Shown in pieces: positions 1 through 8,499 of a DNA stretch of 64,000 bases; position 1 is the first letter of the stretch, and every line of letters begins with the position of its first letter. Below the pieces are notes generated by a model. The model did no database searches, was not told the origin of the DNA, and saw nothing but the letters and a program-made list of their open reading frames with translations. Origin of the DNA: Acidobacteriota bacterium (GTDB taxonomy: Bacteria > Acidobacteriota > Terriglobia > Acidiferrales > UBA7541); the NCBI GenBank assembly GCA_003225295.1, contig QHYZ01000078.1, forward strand, positions 33,101-97,100, read 5' to 3'. The position numbers were made by a program, and so were the translations under genes.

Positions 1-2053
1 CTCCCGCGGGCATCGCGTCGCGCGCATTCACCGCCAGATTCAGCAACACTTGTTGCAGCTGATTGGGGTCGGCCATGATCCTGCGGAGTTGTTGACCGGA
101 CCGAACGTCAATGTGAATGTCCTCCCCAATGAGGCGGGGAAGCAAATTAGATATTTCTATAACCACATGGTTAAGGTCGAGGACCGCAGGCTTGAGGATC
201 TGCTTACGGCTGAAAGCCAGCAATTGGCTTACCAGGGCTTGCGCGCGGTCCGAGCCCTTCATGATTTCCGTTAGTTTGCGGCGCAGACCGTCGTCGCCCG
301 GTTTGGCTGGAAGGGCCAACTCAGCGTAACCGCGGATGACGGTCAAGAGATTGTTGAAATCGTGCGCGACACCGCCGGCCAGCCGGCCAAGCGACTCCAT
401 TTTTTGCGCCTGCCGGAGCTGCTCTTCAAGCGAGTAGACTTCCGCCTCGGAGCGTTCGTGTTCGGAACGGATGCGCAGGGTCGAAATGCCGTAGGCCAGA
501 TTGGTGGCCAGTTCCCGGAGTAGAGTCACTTCTTCAGCGTCAAAGACATCTTCTTCTTCGGAATAAATCGCCAAGCAACCGATCACCCCCAGGTCATCCG
601 AAAGAGGAAGGGCAATTACGGATAAAAACTTCTCCGCCGCGGCTCGTCCAGCCCAGCATGCAAAGCGCGAGTCCTTCAAGGTGTTGTGAATGATGCAAAT
701 CTCGCCGGTCCTGATCGCGTCTCCGACGGGACCGCGGTCTTCCGGTCTGTCGGCCCAAAACGAATTCGCGGAAGAAAGATAGCCACCAGTATCGCCGAAC
801 TGCGCGGCAACACGAACAGACTTGGTTTTGTCCTGCTCGGGGAATCCAACCCAGGTCATGCGGTAACCGCCCGTATTGACGATGATCTGGCAAACGCGTT
901 CGAGGAGTTCCGCTTCGTTCGCGGCCCGGACCAGCTCCTGGTTGCAGCGGCTGAGTGCCAGAAGCGCACGGTTAAGGCGCTTGAGTTCACTGCTATCGTG
1001 AAAGACGGCGAGAATGACAAGCCGGCGCGGACTATCGAGCTCGATGAGGCGAACACTGACGTCAACTTCAACGGAACGCCCGTCGGCCCTCCGGATTTTG
1101 AGTTGAACGCTGTGCGACTCACCACTAGAAAGCCCCGCCCGAAAGATTTTGGCGTAGTGCTGACCTTCCCCAGGGGGAAAGAGAGAAGATTCCGGGATGA
1201 ATGCCAGGCGCTTCGGCGGAATTCCGAACAGATCGACGCCCCGTGCATTCGCTTCCAGGACCACACCTGTCTCGTAATCCACAATCAGGATGGCGTCACT
1301 GGCGGAATCGAAAAGGCGGCGATATTTCTCCTCTGAGCGGCGGACGTTGCTGAGCAGGTGCCGGGAAGTCCCAATGCCCAAGACTAGCAGAAGGGCGCTG
1401 GTTCCCACGGTGAGCAAATTGAGCAAATCACGGATCCAGCGATCACCCTCCGCCAGTGCCGAAGAGAAGTGATTCTCGATAAGGGTGAGGCGCGAGTCGC
1501 AGGCTTCGATTTCCTCGAGGACGCGCCGCACCGTTAGTGGATTGGGCTGGTCTGAAAAGGTCTCCGCATGGAGCCGATCCGCGAGCTCGGTGAGATTATC
1601 GATCTCTTTATCCCCCGCCGTCCAATCAACGATCGCAACCCGCATGAAGGTGAAGTCGTGAAACCAGCGGAACAAGCGGACCATCCCGGGGATATCATCA
1701 GGATGGATCTGACCTCTGGTAAACCCCTGATACACGATGGTCATGTCTGGAGCGGGTTTTTCAAGTTCGATACGAGCAAATTTTTCTCCCAGGGGCGCCC
1801 CAATGGCATTCAAGTAGGCTTGGAAGTCCGCTTGGGAACTCGAACTGGCGTACTGCATCAGACTGATAACCGCTTCCTTTTGTCCTTTAGACCAATAATC
1901 TTCACCCTGGGTGTAGGCCCGTACGGAAGACAGGATCATGGATCGGAAGGCGCCGAGGAGAAAAACAAATAGCACGATGCCGACGAAGAGAGAAACCACA
2001 ACAAAGAGCTTTCGACCCAGGGTCGATTGACGATGATCGATACGAAATGCCAT
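1..2053 (-). CDS. Sensor histidine kinase with PAS and GAF domains (3' end outside window)
   Basis: The minus strand is open from an ATG at 2053 to the left edge, 684 residues without a stop, so the ATPase C-terminus is missing. In order: a membrane helix (about 16-38), an extracytoplasmic stretch, a second helix (about 208-228), a PAS domain (about 239-350), a GAF-like domain (about 360-515), a short coiled linker, the phospho-acceptor helix GRLAGGVAHDFNNLL (His564) and the start of the ATPase domain with the N box NLAVNARDAM (Asn676). The HDFNNLL form of the H box is typical of non-HPK1 kinases that often carry a C-terminal receiver domain, but that part is not visible. The signal sensed is unknown. 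It is divergent from the acyl-CoA dehydrogenase gene. Confident in kinase identity; whether it is a hybrid kinase cannot be judged. Confidence 0.9.
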   Translation of the reverse strand, partial: MAFRIDHRQSTLGRKLFVVVSLFVGIVLFVFLLGAFRSMILSSVRAYTQGEDYWSKGQKEAVISLMQYASSSSQADFQAYLNAIGAPLGEKFARIELEKPAPDMTIVYQGFTRGQIHPDDIPGMVRLFRWFHDFTFMRVAIVDWTAGDKEIDNLTELADRLHAETFSDQPNPLTVRRVLEEIEACDSRLTLIENHFSSALAEGDRWIRDLLNLLTVGTSALLLVLGIGTSRHLLSNVRRSEEKYRRLFDSASDAILIVDYETGVVLEANARGVDLFGIPPKRLAFIPESSLFPPGEGQHYAKIFRAGLSSGESHSVQLKIRRADGRSVEVDVSVRLIELDSPRRLVILAVFHDSSELKRLNRALLALSRCNQELVRAANEAELLERVCQIIVNTGGYRMTWVGFPEQDKTKSVRVAAQFGDTGGYLSSANSFWADRPEDRGPVGDAIRTGEICIIHNTLKDSRFACWAGRAAAEKFLSVIALPLSDDLGVIGCLAIYSEEEDVFDAEEVTLLRELATNLAYGISTLRIRSEHERSEAEVYSLEEQLRQAQKMESLGRLAGGVAHDFNNLLTVIRGYAELALPAKPGDDGLRRKLTEIMKGSDRAQALVSQLLAFSRKQILKPAVLDLNHVVIEISNLLPRLIGEDIHIDVRSGQQLRRIMADPNQLQQVLLNLAVNARDAMPAG

Positions 2054-2323
2054 TTTGTGCGCCGCCTGCAAAAAGACTCCCAAGTCTTGGGCTTTCTCTA
2101 TTTTTGCATCATCTTGTTGTGGCTTGCAGACCTGTGTTCAGATCGGCATATCTGATTGCGACACCAGAAAGCGCGCCTCAGGCGATCCGCGAGAATCACT
2201 CGCTTCTGGGAGGAGTTTAGAGTGTTTCCTCCAGCGCCTACGTGGAAAACGTGTCGTGTGTTAGCATTTCTTGTACGCCCGCGTACGTTTTTCAGCGCGA
2301 CTGCATAGCGGTCGACGGACACG

Positions 2324-3475
2324 ATGGATTTTTCGTTTAACGACCACCACAAACTGATACTGGATACGGTCCGGCAATTCATGGAGGCGGAGGTGCGTCC
2401 GTTTGTCAAGGAAATGGAGAAAGCGGAGAAATTTCCGGTCGAGGCCATCAAGAAACTTGGCGAGATGGGGTGTTGCGGGATGCTGGTGCCGGAAGAATGG
2501 GGCGGGCCGGGGCTCGATACCGTTTCGTATGTGGTGATGCTGGAAGAGGTGGCTCGCGTGTTCACCGCTATGTCCACGGCGCTGGGGGTGACCAATTCGG
2601 CGGTGCAGGCGCCGCTGATGCTGTTTGGCACGGAAGCGCAGAAGAAAAAATATTTGCGGCCACTGGCGACAGGGGAGACGCTTGGCGCGTTTTGCCTGAC
2701 CGAGCCGGCCGCGGGATCGGATGCCGCAGGGATTCAAGCGCGGGCGGTGCGCCATGGAGATTGCTACAAACTTACGGGAACGAAGACCTGGGTGACCAAC
2801 GGTAGCGCCGCGGGCGTGCTGATGGTGTTTGCGAAAACTGCTCCGCATGCCGGCGGCAAGGGCATTTCGGCATTCTTGGTTGAGCCGGGGTTTGCGGGGT
2901 TTCGCGTCGGCCGGCATGAGGACAAGATGGGGCAGCGGTCGTCCCCTTCGGTCGAGATTTTGCTAAATGACTGCCTGGTGCCGGTCGAGAATCGGCTGGG
3001 AGAAGAGGGGCACGGGCTGAAGATTGCATTGAGCGCGCTGGATGGCGGGCGGATTGGGATTGCCGCGCAGGCGGTGGGATTGGCGCAGGGGGCGCTAGAA
3101 GAAACGGTGAAGTACGCGAAGCAGCGGAAGGCGTTTGGAAAGAATATTTCGGAGTTTCAGGCCATCCAGTGGATGATTGCAGATATGCAGACGGAGATTG
3201 AGGCGGCCAGGGGGCTGGTGCATTACGCGGCTTGGTTGAAGGATGCGCATCCTGCGAGGGTGGGCGCGAGTGCTTCGAAGGCCAAGCTTTACGCGAGCGA
3301 GATGGTAAACCGCGTGGTGTATAAGGCGGTGCAGGTGCATGGCAGCGCGGGGTACTCGCGGGAGACGGATGTGGAGCGGATGTACCGAGATGCGCGGGTG
3401 ATCACGATTTATGAGGGGACCAGCGAGGTGCAGCGGATGATCATCGCGCGGGAGTTGCTGGGGAAGGCGCAGTGA
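2324..3475 (+). CDS. Acyl-CoA dehydrogenase
   Basis: 383 residues, normal length for the soluble FAD-dependent acyl-CoA dehydrogenase family, which introduces the alpha-beta double bond in acyl-CoA thioesters and passes electrons to ETF. Family signatures are present: CLTEPAAGSDAA and KTWVTNG in the middle domain, and the C-terminal segment RDARVITIYEGTSEVQR, where Glu364 is in the position of the catalytic base. The chain is closest in style to short/branched-chain or butyryl-CoA enzymes, but chain-length preference cannot be read from the sequence. It stands alone, with no ETF or thiolase genes beside it, and is divergent from the histidine kinase gene (270 bp between the starts). The ATG at 2324 gives the expected N-terminus. 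Confidence 0.93.
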   Translation: MDFSFNDHHKLILDTVRQFMEAEVRPFVKEMEKAEKFPVEAIKKLGEMGCCGMLVPEEWGGPGLDTVSYVVMLEEVARVFTAMSTALGVTNSAVQAPLMLFGTEAQKKKYLRPLATGETLGAFCLTEPAAGSDAAGIQARAVRHGDCYKLTGTKTWVTNGSAAGVLMVFAKTAPHAGGKGISAFLVEPGFAGFRVGRHEDKMGQRSSPSVEILLNDCLVPVENRLGEEGHGLKIALSALDGGRIGIAAQAVGLAQGALEETVKYAKQRKAFGKNISEFQAIQWMIADMQTEIEAARGLVHYAAWLKDAHPARVGASASKAKLYASEMVNRVVYKAVQVHGSAGYSRETDVERMYRDARVITIYEGTSEVQRMIIARELLGKAQ

Positions 3476-3490
3476 GGAGGAAGCGCATAA

Positions 3491-3524
3491 ATAATCTAGT
3501 CAGTTATAATGAACTAGTTATTAT
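3491..3524. repeat. AT-rich imperfect palindrome upstream of trpS
   Basis: The arms ATAATCTAGT and ACTAGTTATTAT are reverse complements apart from a two-base bulge, and the loop contains TATAAT at 3505-3510. It lies 15 bp after the acyl-CoA dehydrogenase stop in an AT-rich pocket within GC-rich DNA. It could be a weak terminator, an operator, or part of the trpS promoter. No good -35 box sits 17 bp upstream of TATAAT. Function unassigned. Confidence 0.4.
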
Positions 3525-3633
3525 TTGTCCTGAGGCAAGAAAGTACTGAGAATGGCTGTACCACAAAGAAAAATCTACGCGCGTGGGCACCGCCAGCGGA
3601 GAGAGTTCATTCCACAGAGGAGAGGAGCGGCGA

Positions 3634-4890
3634 TTGGCCACTGGGGCTGAAGGGAACAAGAGCAGGGTTTTGAGCGGAATGCGGCCCACCGGGCGGCTGC
3701 ATATTGGACATTATTTTGGGGCGCTCGCGAATTGGGTGCGGCTGCAGAGTGATCCGGCTTATGAGTGCTTTTACTTTATTGCGGATTGGCATGCGCTGAC
3801 TAGCGATTACGCGGATACCTCGGCGGTGGCGGAGAATACCCTGCAGATCATGATTGACTACCTGGCGGCGGGGCTGGATCCGGCGAAAAGCCTGATTTTT
3901 CAGCAGTCGGTGATTCCCGAGCATGCCGAGTTGCATTTATTGCTTTCGGTGGTGACGCCGCTGGGGTGGTTGGAGCGGGTGCCGACTTACCGAGAGGCGC
4001 TGGAGAACGTTACGGACAAGGATCTGCACAATTATGGGTTCCTGGGGTATCCCGTGCTGCAGACCGCGGACATTGTAATCTATAGCAAAGAGGGGGCAGC
4101 TCTGTATGTGCCGGTGGGAGAGGATCAGGTTTCGCACGTAGAGATTTCGCGCGAAATTGTGCGCCGGTTTAATGCCTTCTACGGCCTGGAAATTGAGATG
4201 GACGGTTTGTACCAAGATGAGCGTGCCATTGCATTCCTTAGGCGTGCACTACCCAAACTTGGCGGCGAACCCGTCGAACTTTTTCACGAGGCGTGGCGAA
4301 GGCAGATACGTGCAGCGGCACTGGAGTGGGGCCTAGAGAATTTTTTCAACAAGTTCGAGACCTGCAAGAAGTATTTCCACTACTCGGAAAAGCTTCGCGA
4401 GCCGGAGGTGCTGCTAACGAAGACGCCCAGGATCCCAGGGCTCGATGGGCGGAAGATGTCGAAGAGTTATGGGAATGCCATTACTTTGAGCGAGACGGAT
4501 GAGGAGATACGGAAGAAGACGAAGGTGATGGTCACGGATCCGGCGCGGAAGAGGCGGACTGATCCGGGAAATCCGGACGTGTGTCCGGTGTATGACTGGC
4601 ATAAACTGTTCTCGACGCGCGAGACGCTGGAATGGGCCGCGCGGGGTTGCCGTACGGCGGGGATCGGTTGCATTGAGTGCAAGGCGAAGATGGCGGATCA
4701 TTTGATTGAGTGGATTGCGCCCCTGCGGGAGCGGCGGATGGAGTACGAGAAGAACCCCAAGCGCGTTTTGGAGATTTTGGATGCGGGAGGGAAGAAGGCG
4801 CGGGTGGTGGCTCAGAAGACCATGGGGCGCGTGCGGGAGGCTGTGTTCGGTTGGGGAAAGAAGAGGGCGGAGATTCTTGGTGAGGAATGA
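3634..4890 (+). CDS. trpS: Tryptophanyl-tRNA synthetase with an internal insertion
   Basis: Class I synthetase charging tRNA-Trp. The Rossmann fold carries the HIGH-type motif RLHIGHYFG near the start and GRKMSKSYGN (KMSKS, about residues 274-278). VGEDQ is also conserved, and the C-terminal half has the GIGCIECK motif. The TTG at 3634 is preferred because GAGGAG lies about 6 bp upstream and the family N-terminus begins shortly after; an in-frame ATG at 3583 would add 17 unconserved residues. At about 418 residues it is longer than the usual 330. About 70 of the extra residues form one segment (roughly 185-253, rich in Arg, Glu and aromatics) between RRFN and the PEVLLTKTPR stretch. Its stop is followed closely by scpA. 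Confidence 0.93.
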   Translation: MATGAEGNKSRVLSGMRPTGRLHIGHYFGALANWVRLQSDPAYECFYFIADWHALTSDYADTSAVAENTLQIMIDYLAAGLDPAKSLIFQQSVIPEHAELHLLLSVVTPLGWLERVPTYREALENVTDKDLHNYGFLGYPVLQTADIVIYSKEGAALYVPVGEDQVSHVEISREIVRRFNAFYGLEIEMDGLYQDERAIAFLRRALPKLGGEPVELFHEAWRRQIRAAALEWGLENFFNKFETCKKYFHYSEKLREPEVLLTKTPRIPGLDGRKMSKSYGNAITLSETDEEIRKKTKVMVTDPARKRRTDPGNPDVCPVYDWHKLFSTRETLEWAARGCRTAGIGCIECKAKMADHLIEWIAPLRERRMEYEKNPKRVLEILDAGGKKARVVAQKTMGRVREAVFGWGKKRAEILGEE

Positions 4891-5006
4891 AGAGCTGCGC
4901 CGGCCCGAAGCTGGAGGCTGGGTTTCACCTCAATGGCAGTCAACATGGAGATCCTTCGGCCATGCTTATCCGATGGCCTCTGGATGACCAGCGGGAAAAG
5001 GAAAGA

Positions 5007-5789
5007 ATGGCGACGCCGTACAAAATAAATATACCGATGTATGCGGGGCCGCTCGACCTGCTGCTGGATTTGATCAAGCAGCAGAAGATGAATATTCACG
5101 ACATACAGATTTCGAAGATCACCGCCCAATACCTGGAATACTTGCACAAGCTGGAAGAGCTGGACGTCGATGTGTCGGCAGAATTTATCTATATGGCAGC
5201 GACGCTGATTTACATCAAGAGCAAGATGCTACTGCCACCGGACCCGTTGGCCGGGCCGGAAGACGCGGCGGGCGATCCCCGAGCCGAGCTGGTGCAGCGT
5301 TTGGTGGAGCACGAGAAGTTCAAGAATGCGGCACAGCTTTTGTATCAGAAGCAACAAATTGAAGAGAACGTGTGGTCGAAGCCGGACAAATCGCTGTACC
5401 ACGACGAGGGGACCGCGGGCGAATTGGTGGTTTCGCTGGTGGATTTGGTGAGGGTGTTCCAGCAGGTTTTGGAGCGGCGGAAGGAAGTGTCGCGGATCGA
5501 GTTGCGGCACGAAGAGTTTACCGTGGCGCAGATGATTGCGGCGCTGCGGACGCAGATTCTGGCAAGTGCGGATAATTCGGTGAACTTGATTCAGTTTTTT
5601 GAGGCGTGCCCTTCGCGGCACGCGATGATCGTGGCGTTCCTAGCGGTGCTCGAGATGGTGAAGCTGCAGGCGGTGGAGCTGGTGCAAGAAAAGCAGTTTG
5701 GGGATATTTTGGTGAGGAAGCACAAGATGTTTGATTTGGTGTTTGATGAGGCGGGCGGGATCAAGCTGATTGATGAGGAATACAAATAG
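5007..5789 (+). CDS. scpA: Segregation and condensation protein A
   Basis: 260 residues, typical for ScpA, the kleisin that bridges SMC heads and binds ScpB during chromosome condensation. The N-terminus IPMYAGPLDLLLDLIKQQKM is the family hallmark, followed by KITAQYLEYL and the membrane-free helical segment AATLIYIKSKMLLP; the C-terminal winged-helix part ends with FDLVFDEAGGIKLIDEEYK. The ATG at 5007 is preferred because AAGGAAAG lies just upstream and homology starts there; the reading frame extends back to an ATG at 4887 overlapping the trpS stop, but those 40 residues look unconserved. It is followed by scpB, the normal pairing. Confidence 0.95.
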   Translation: MATPYKINIPMYAGPLDLLLDLIKQQKMNIHDIQISKITAQYLEYLHKLEELDVDVSAEFIYMAATLIYIKSKMLLPPDPLAGPEDAAGDPRAELVQRLVEHEKFKNAAQLLYQKQQIEENVWSKPDKSLYHDEGTAGELVVSLVDLVRVFQQVLERRKEVSRIELRHEEFTVAQMIAALRTQILASADNSVNLIQFFEACPSRHAMIVAFLAVLEMVKLQAVELVQEKQFGDILVRKHKMFDLVFDEAGGIKLIDEEYK

Positions 5790-5894
5790 AAAGCAAAGGA
5801 GGTAAAGAATGAAAGGTCCGGGAGTTCTCCTATATTCGAGAAGCGCGGCGACAGATCGGGTTTTTCCTTTACTCCCTATACCTCAGGGGTTTCT

Positions 5895-6668
5895 ATGACT
5901 AACGAAGAGAGAAAAGCGGCCCTAGAAGCGATCATCTATGCGGCGGACGAGCCAGCTATCATCGATCAATTGGCGCGTGCGCTTGGCGAGGAAAAGCTGG
6001 CAGTGCAGGCGTCGCTGGATGAGTTGGTGGCGAGTTATGCCGCGGAAGAGCGAGGGATCGAAGTTCGCCGAGTGGCGGGAGGTTACAAGCTGTATACCAA
6101 GCCGCAGCAGCATGACGTGGTGCGACGGTTTATCAAGAGTCTGCGGCCGCCGCTGCGGCTCTCGATGCCGGCTCTGGAGACGCTGGCCGTGATTGCTTAC
6201 AAGCAGCCGGTGACTTCGCCGGAGATTTCAGAGATTCGCAGCGTGAACACTTCGGGAGTGATCAGCACGCTGCTGGACAAACATCTGATTACCACGGCGG
6301 GGCGGAAGGAAGTAATGGGACGGCCCATCCTGTACAAGACGTCGAAGGAATTCTTGATGCGCTTTGGATTGAGCGATTTGGAGGACCTGCCGAGTTTGAA
6401 GGAGTTCGAGGCGCTGGCGAGGGAAGCGCTGGGAAGCGATCAGGGATTTGCCCCAGCCGAGGAAGGGCTGAGGAATGAGGCGACGAGTGAGGGGTCTTTC
6501 GCCGGGAATAATGAGCCGGGCGGGGCCGGTCGCGCCCCTGCGGATCTTGCGGCGATGGAAGCGCGGGAGGAGTTGTTGGAGCAGACGGCGGCGAACAATG
6601 AGGGAATGCCGGAGCCGGCGGGCGAAGAGGCGCAGAAAGCCGCGACGGCCGGGGAGTCAAGGAAATAA
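5895..6668 (+). CDS. scpB: Segregation and condensation protein B
   Basis: ScpB forms the winged-helix dimer that completes the SMC-ScpA-ScpB condensin. The first 180 residues are typical: AIIYAADEP, the pair of winged helices, ETLAVIAYKQPVTSPEISEIR, and GRPILYKTSKEFLMRFGL. The remaining 75 residues are a low-complexity tail rich in Glu, Ala, Gly and Pro that most ScpB proteins lack; it is probably disordered. The start ATG is preceded by AGGGG. It lies 105 bp after scpA and upstream of two pseudouridine synthase genes, an order often seen (scpA-scpB-rluB). Confidence 0.94.
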   Translation: MTNEERKAALEAIIYAADEPAIIDQLARALGEEKLAVQASLDELVASYAAEERGIEVRRVAGGYKLYTKPQQHDVVRRFIKSLRPPLRLSMPALETLAVIAYKQPVTSPEISEIRSVNTSGVISTLLDKHLITTAGRKEVMGRPILYKTSKEFLMRFGLSDLEDLPSLKEFEALAREALGSDQGFAPAEEGLRNEATSEGSFAGNNEPGGAGRAPADLAAMEAREELLEQTAANNEGMPEPAGEEAQKAATAGESRK

Positions 6669-6816
6669 GGCAGTAAAGAAGTAAGGATCTAAGGCAGAGG
6701 CGAAGAGGAAGTAACGGGAGAGAACGCCCGGAGAAGCAGCGGAGAGACAGGGCACTCCACGAAAAGAAGGGCACCATGGCTCGTGCCCCTTCGAAAGACG
6801 ATCGTAAGAAAGAACC

Positions 6817-7569
6817 ATGCAGGAAAGATTGCAGAAGATTATTGCGCGGGCGGGGATTGCTTCACGGCGGCATGCGGAGCTGCTCATCGCCAGCGGACAG
6901 GTGCGCGTGAATGGACGAGTGGTCAAGGAGCTGGGGACGAAGGCGGATGCCACGAAGGACCGCATTGAAGCGGCGGGGAGGGTGGTCGAAACGAAGGAGG
7001 GACGGCGCGTCTACATCTTGCTGAACAAGCCGCCGGAAGTGGTGTCGGCAATGGCTGACCCGGAAGGTCGCAAGACGCTGCGAAATTGTTTGCGGGGATT
7101 GCCGGAACGGGTGTTTCCGGTTGGAAATTTGGAATATGCCGCCTCGGGGCTGGTGTTTTTGACGAACGACGGCGACTTGGCGGCGGACATGCTGAAGAAT
7201 TGGGCCCGCCTGGAACAGGTCTATCACGTCAAGGTGAAAGGAATGCTGACGCTCGCGGACCTGGAGCGGCTGGGAAAAGAGATTGACGCGAAGATGCAAA
7301 CCGTGCGGCAGCCGGACGCGACGCGCGGTCGCGCAGCAAATTACTGGTACGAAGTGCGGATGCGGGATTCGAAGAAGGAAGAGCTGCGGCGCGCGTTGTT
7401 CAAGGAGAAACATCCCGTGGAGAAGCTGAAGCGCATTGGCTTGGGGCCGCTGACGGTGGAAGGGATACCGCGGGGCAGATACCGGTTGATCGAGCAAAAG
7501 GAAGCGGAAAAATTGCGGAAGCGAACCTCGGCAGTGAAGGAAACGAAGAGATTCTCAGGGGCAAGATAA
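6817..7569 (+). CDS. RluB/RsuA-family pseudouridine synthase paralogue, active site altered
   Basis: 250 residues with an N-terminal S4 RNA-binding domain (RLQKIIARAGIASRR, GQVRVNGRVV) followed by a pseudouridine synthase fold. The family motif GRLDxxxxGLLLLTNDG reads GNLEYAASGLVFLTNDG here: the Arg is Asn104 and the catalytic Asp is Glu106. The second signature, GRNRQIRRM, is also missing; the region reads DSKKEELRRALF. The intact homologue lies 134 bp downstream. The reading frame has no stop and the protein is otherwise well preserved, so it may be a folded RNA-binding protein that does not isomerise uridine. That is inference from the motif; the family identity is clear. Confidence 0.85.
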   Translation: MQERLQKIIARAGIASRRHAELLIASGQVRVNGRVVKELGTKADATKDRIEAAGRVVETKEGRRVYILLNKPPEVVSAMADPEGRKTLRNCLRGLPERVFPVGNLEYAASGLVFLTNDGDLAADMLKNWARLEQVYHVKVKGMLTLADLERLGKEIDAKMQTVRQPDATRGRAANYWYEVRMRDSKKEELRRALFKEKHPVEKLKRIGLGPLTVEGIPRGRYRLIEQKEAEKLRKRTSAVKETKRFSGAR

Positions 7570-7703
7570 TACCGCGGGAATTTAACCGGAGTACGCCGAG
7601 AAGAGAGAAGAGCACCAGCCGGAAGACCGGCACCACAGGAGCAGCGCGCCTTGGAAGGCGGGCCCCACCCAACCATTTAACCACGCAGGAGAATCCACGC
7701 ACG

Positions 7704-8429
7704 ATGGCTTTGGAAAGATTACAGAAAATCATGGCGGCGAGCGGGATCGCGTCGCGGCGCAAGGCTGAGGAGATCATTGGGGCCGGGCGGGTGACGCTCA
7801 ACGGGAAAGTAGTGGTGGAACAGGGAACCAAAGCCGATCCGCAGCGGGACGTAATTTGCGTGGATGGAAAACCGTTGAAGAGCCGCGAGCGCCTGCTGTA
7901 TTTCCTGCTGCACAAGCCTAAGGGTTACGTGACCACGGTCAGCGATCCCGAGGGGCGGCCGACGGTTATGGAACTGATGAAGAGATGCCCGCAGCGCGTG
8001 TACCCGGTGGGGCGACTGGACTATGCCAGCGAAGGTTTACTGCTAATGACCAATGACGGCCAGCTGGCGCAGAGGTTGATGAAAGCCGGTTCGCACGCGC
8101 CAAAGACCTATCTGGTGAAAATTAGCGGACAGCCGGACGAGCAGGCGCTCAATCGTCTGCGAGCGGGAATCACAATTGAACTGGAGGATGGCATGCGGGT
8201 GAAGACTTCGCCGGCAAAATTACGGCTGGTGGAGGACAGCGCGAATCCCTGGTATGAGGTGATCCTGAGCGAAGGACGGAATCGTCAGATTCGGCGGATG
8301 TTTCAGCGTGTGGGATTTAACGTGGAAAAAATTAAGCGCGTGCAACTTGGGCCGCTGGTCCTGGATGTTCCTCCGGGAAAATATCGTGCACTGACGGTCC
8401 GGGAAGTGGCGCAACTGAAGAGTCTCTGA
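7704..8429 (+). CDS. rluB: 23S rRNA pseudouridine synthase, RluB type
   Basis: 241 residues, an S4 domain (LQKIMAASGIASRRKAEE) plus a pseudouridine synthase domain with intact motifs: VGRLDYASEGLLLMTNDG, with catalytic Asp106, and EGRNRQIRRMFQRVG. Enzymes of this family isomerise a single uridine in rRNA; position next to scpAB favours RluB (large-subunit helix 80-93 region) over RsuA, but the exact target cannot be read from sequence. It aligns along its length with the preceding altered paralogue, indicating an old tandem duplication. Confidence 0.92.
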   Translation: MALERLQKIMAASGIASRRKAEEIIGAGRVTLNGKVVVEQGTKADPQRDVICVDGKPLKSRERLLYFLLHKPKGYVTTVSDPEGRPTVMELMKRCPQRVYPVGRLDYASEGLLLMTNDGQLAQRLMKAGSHAPKTYLVKISGQPDEQALNRLRAGITIELEDGMRVKTSPAKLRLVEDSANPWYEVILSEGRNRQIRRMFQRVGFNVEKIKRVQLGPLVLDVPPGKYRALTVREVAQLKSL

Positions 8430-8499
8430 CCGTGAGCGAATGACCACCACGGGTGAACGTGGATTGGCGGCAAAACAATTGCAGAAGTAGACTAGAAAG

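Noticed and set aside
3552..3650. 32-codon frame (MAVPQRKIYARG) ending in HWG just at the trpS start, possible Trp leader peptide
   Set aside because: Only one Trp codon, a weak ribosome-binding site and no terminator/antiterminator pair after it, so attenuation by a leader peptide is not supported.
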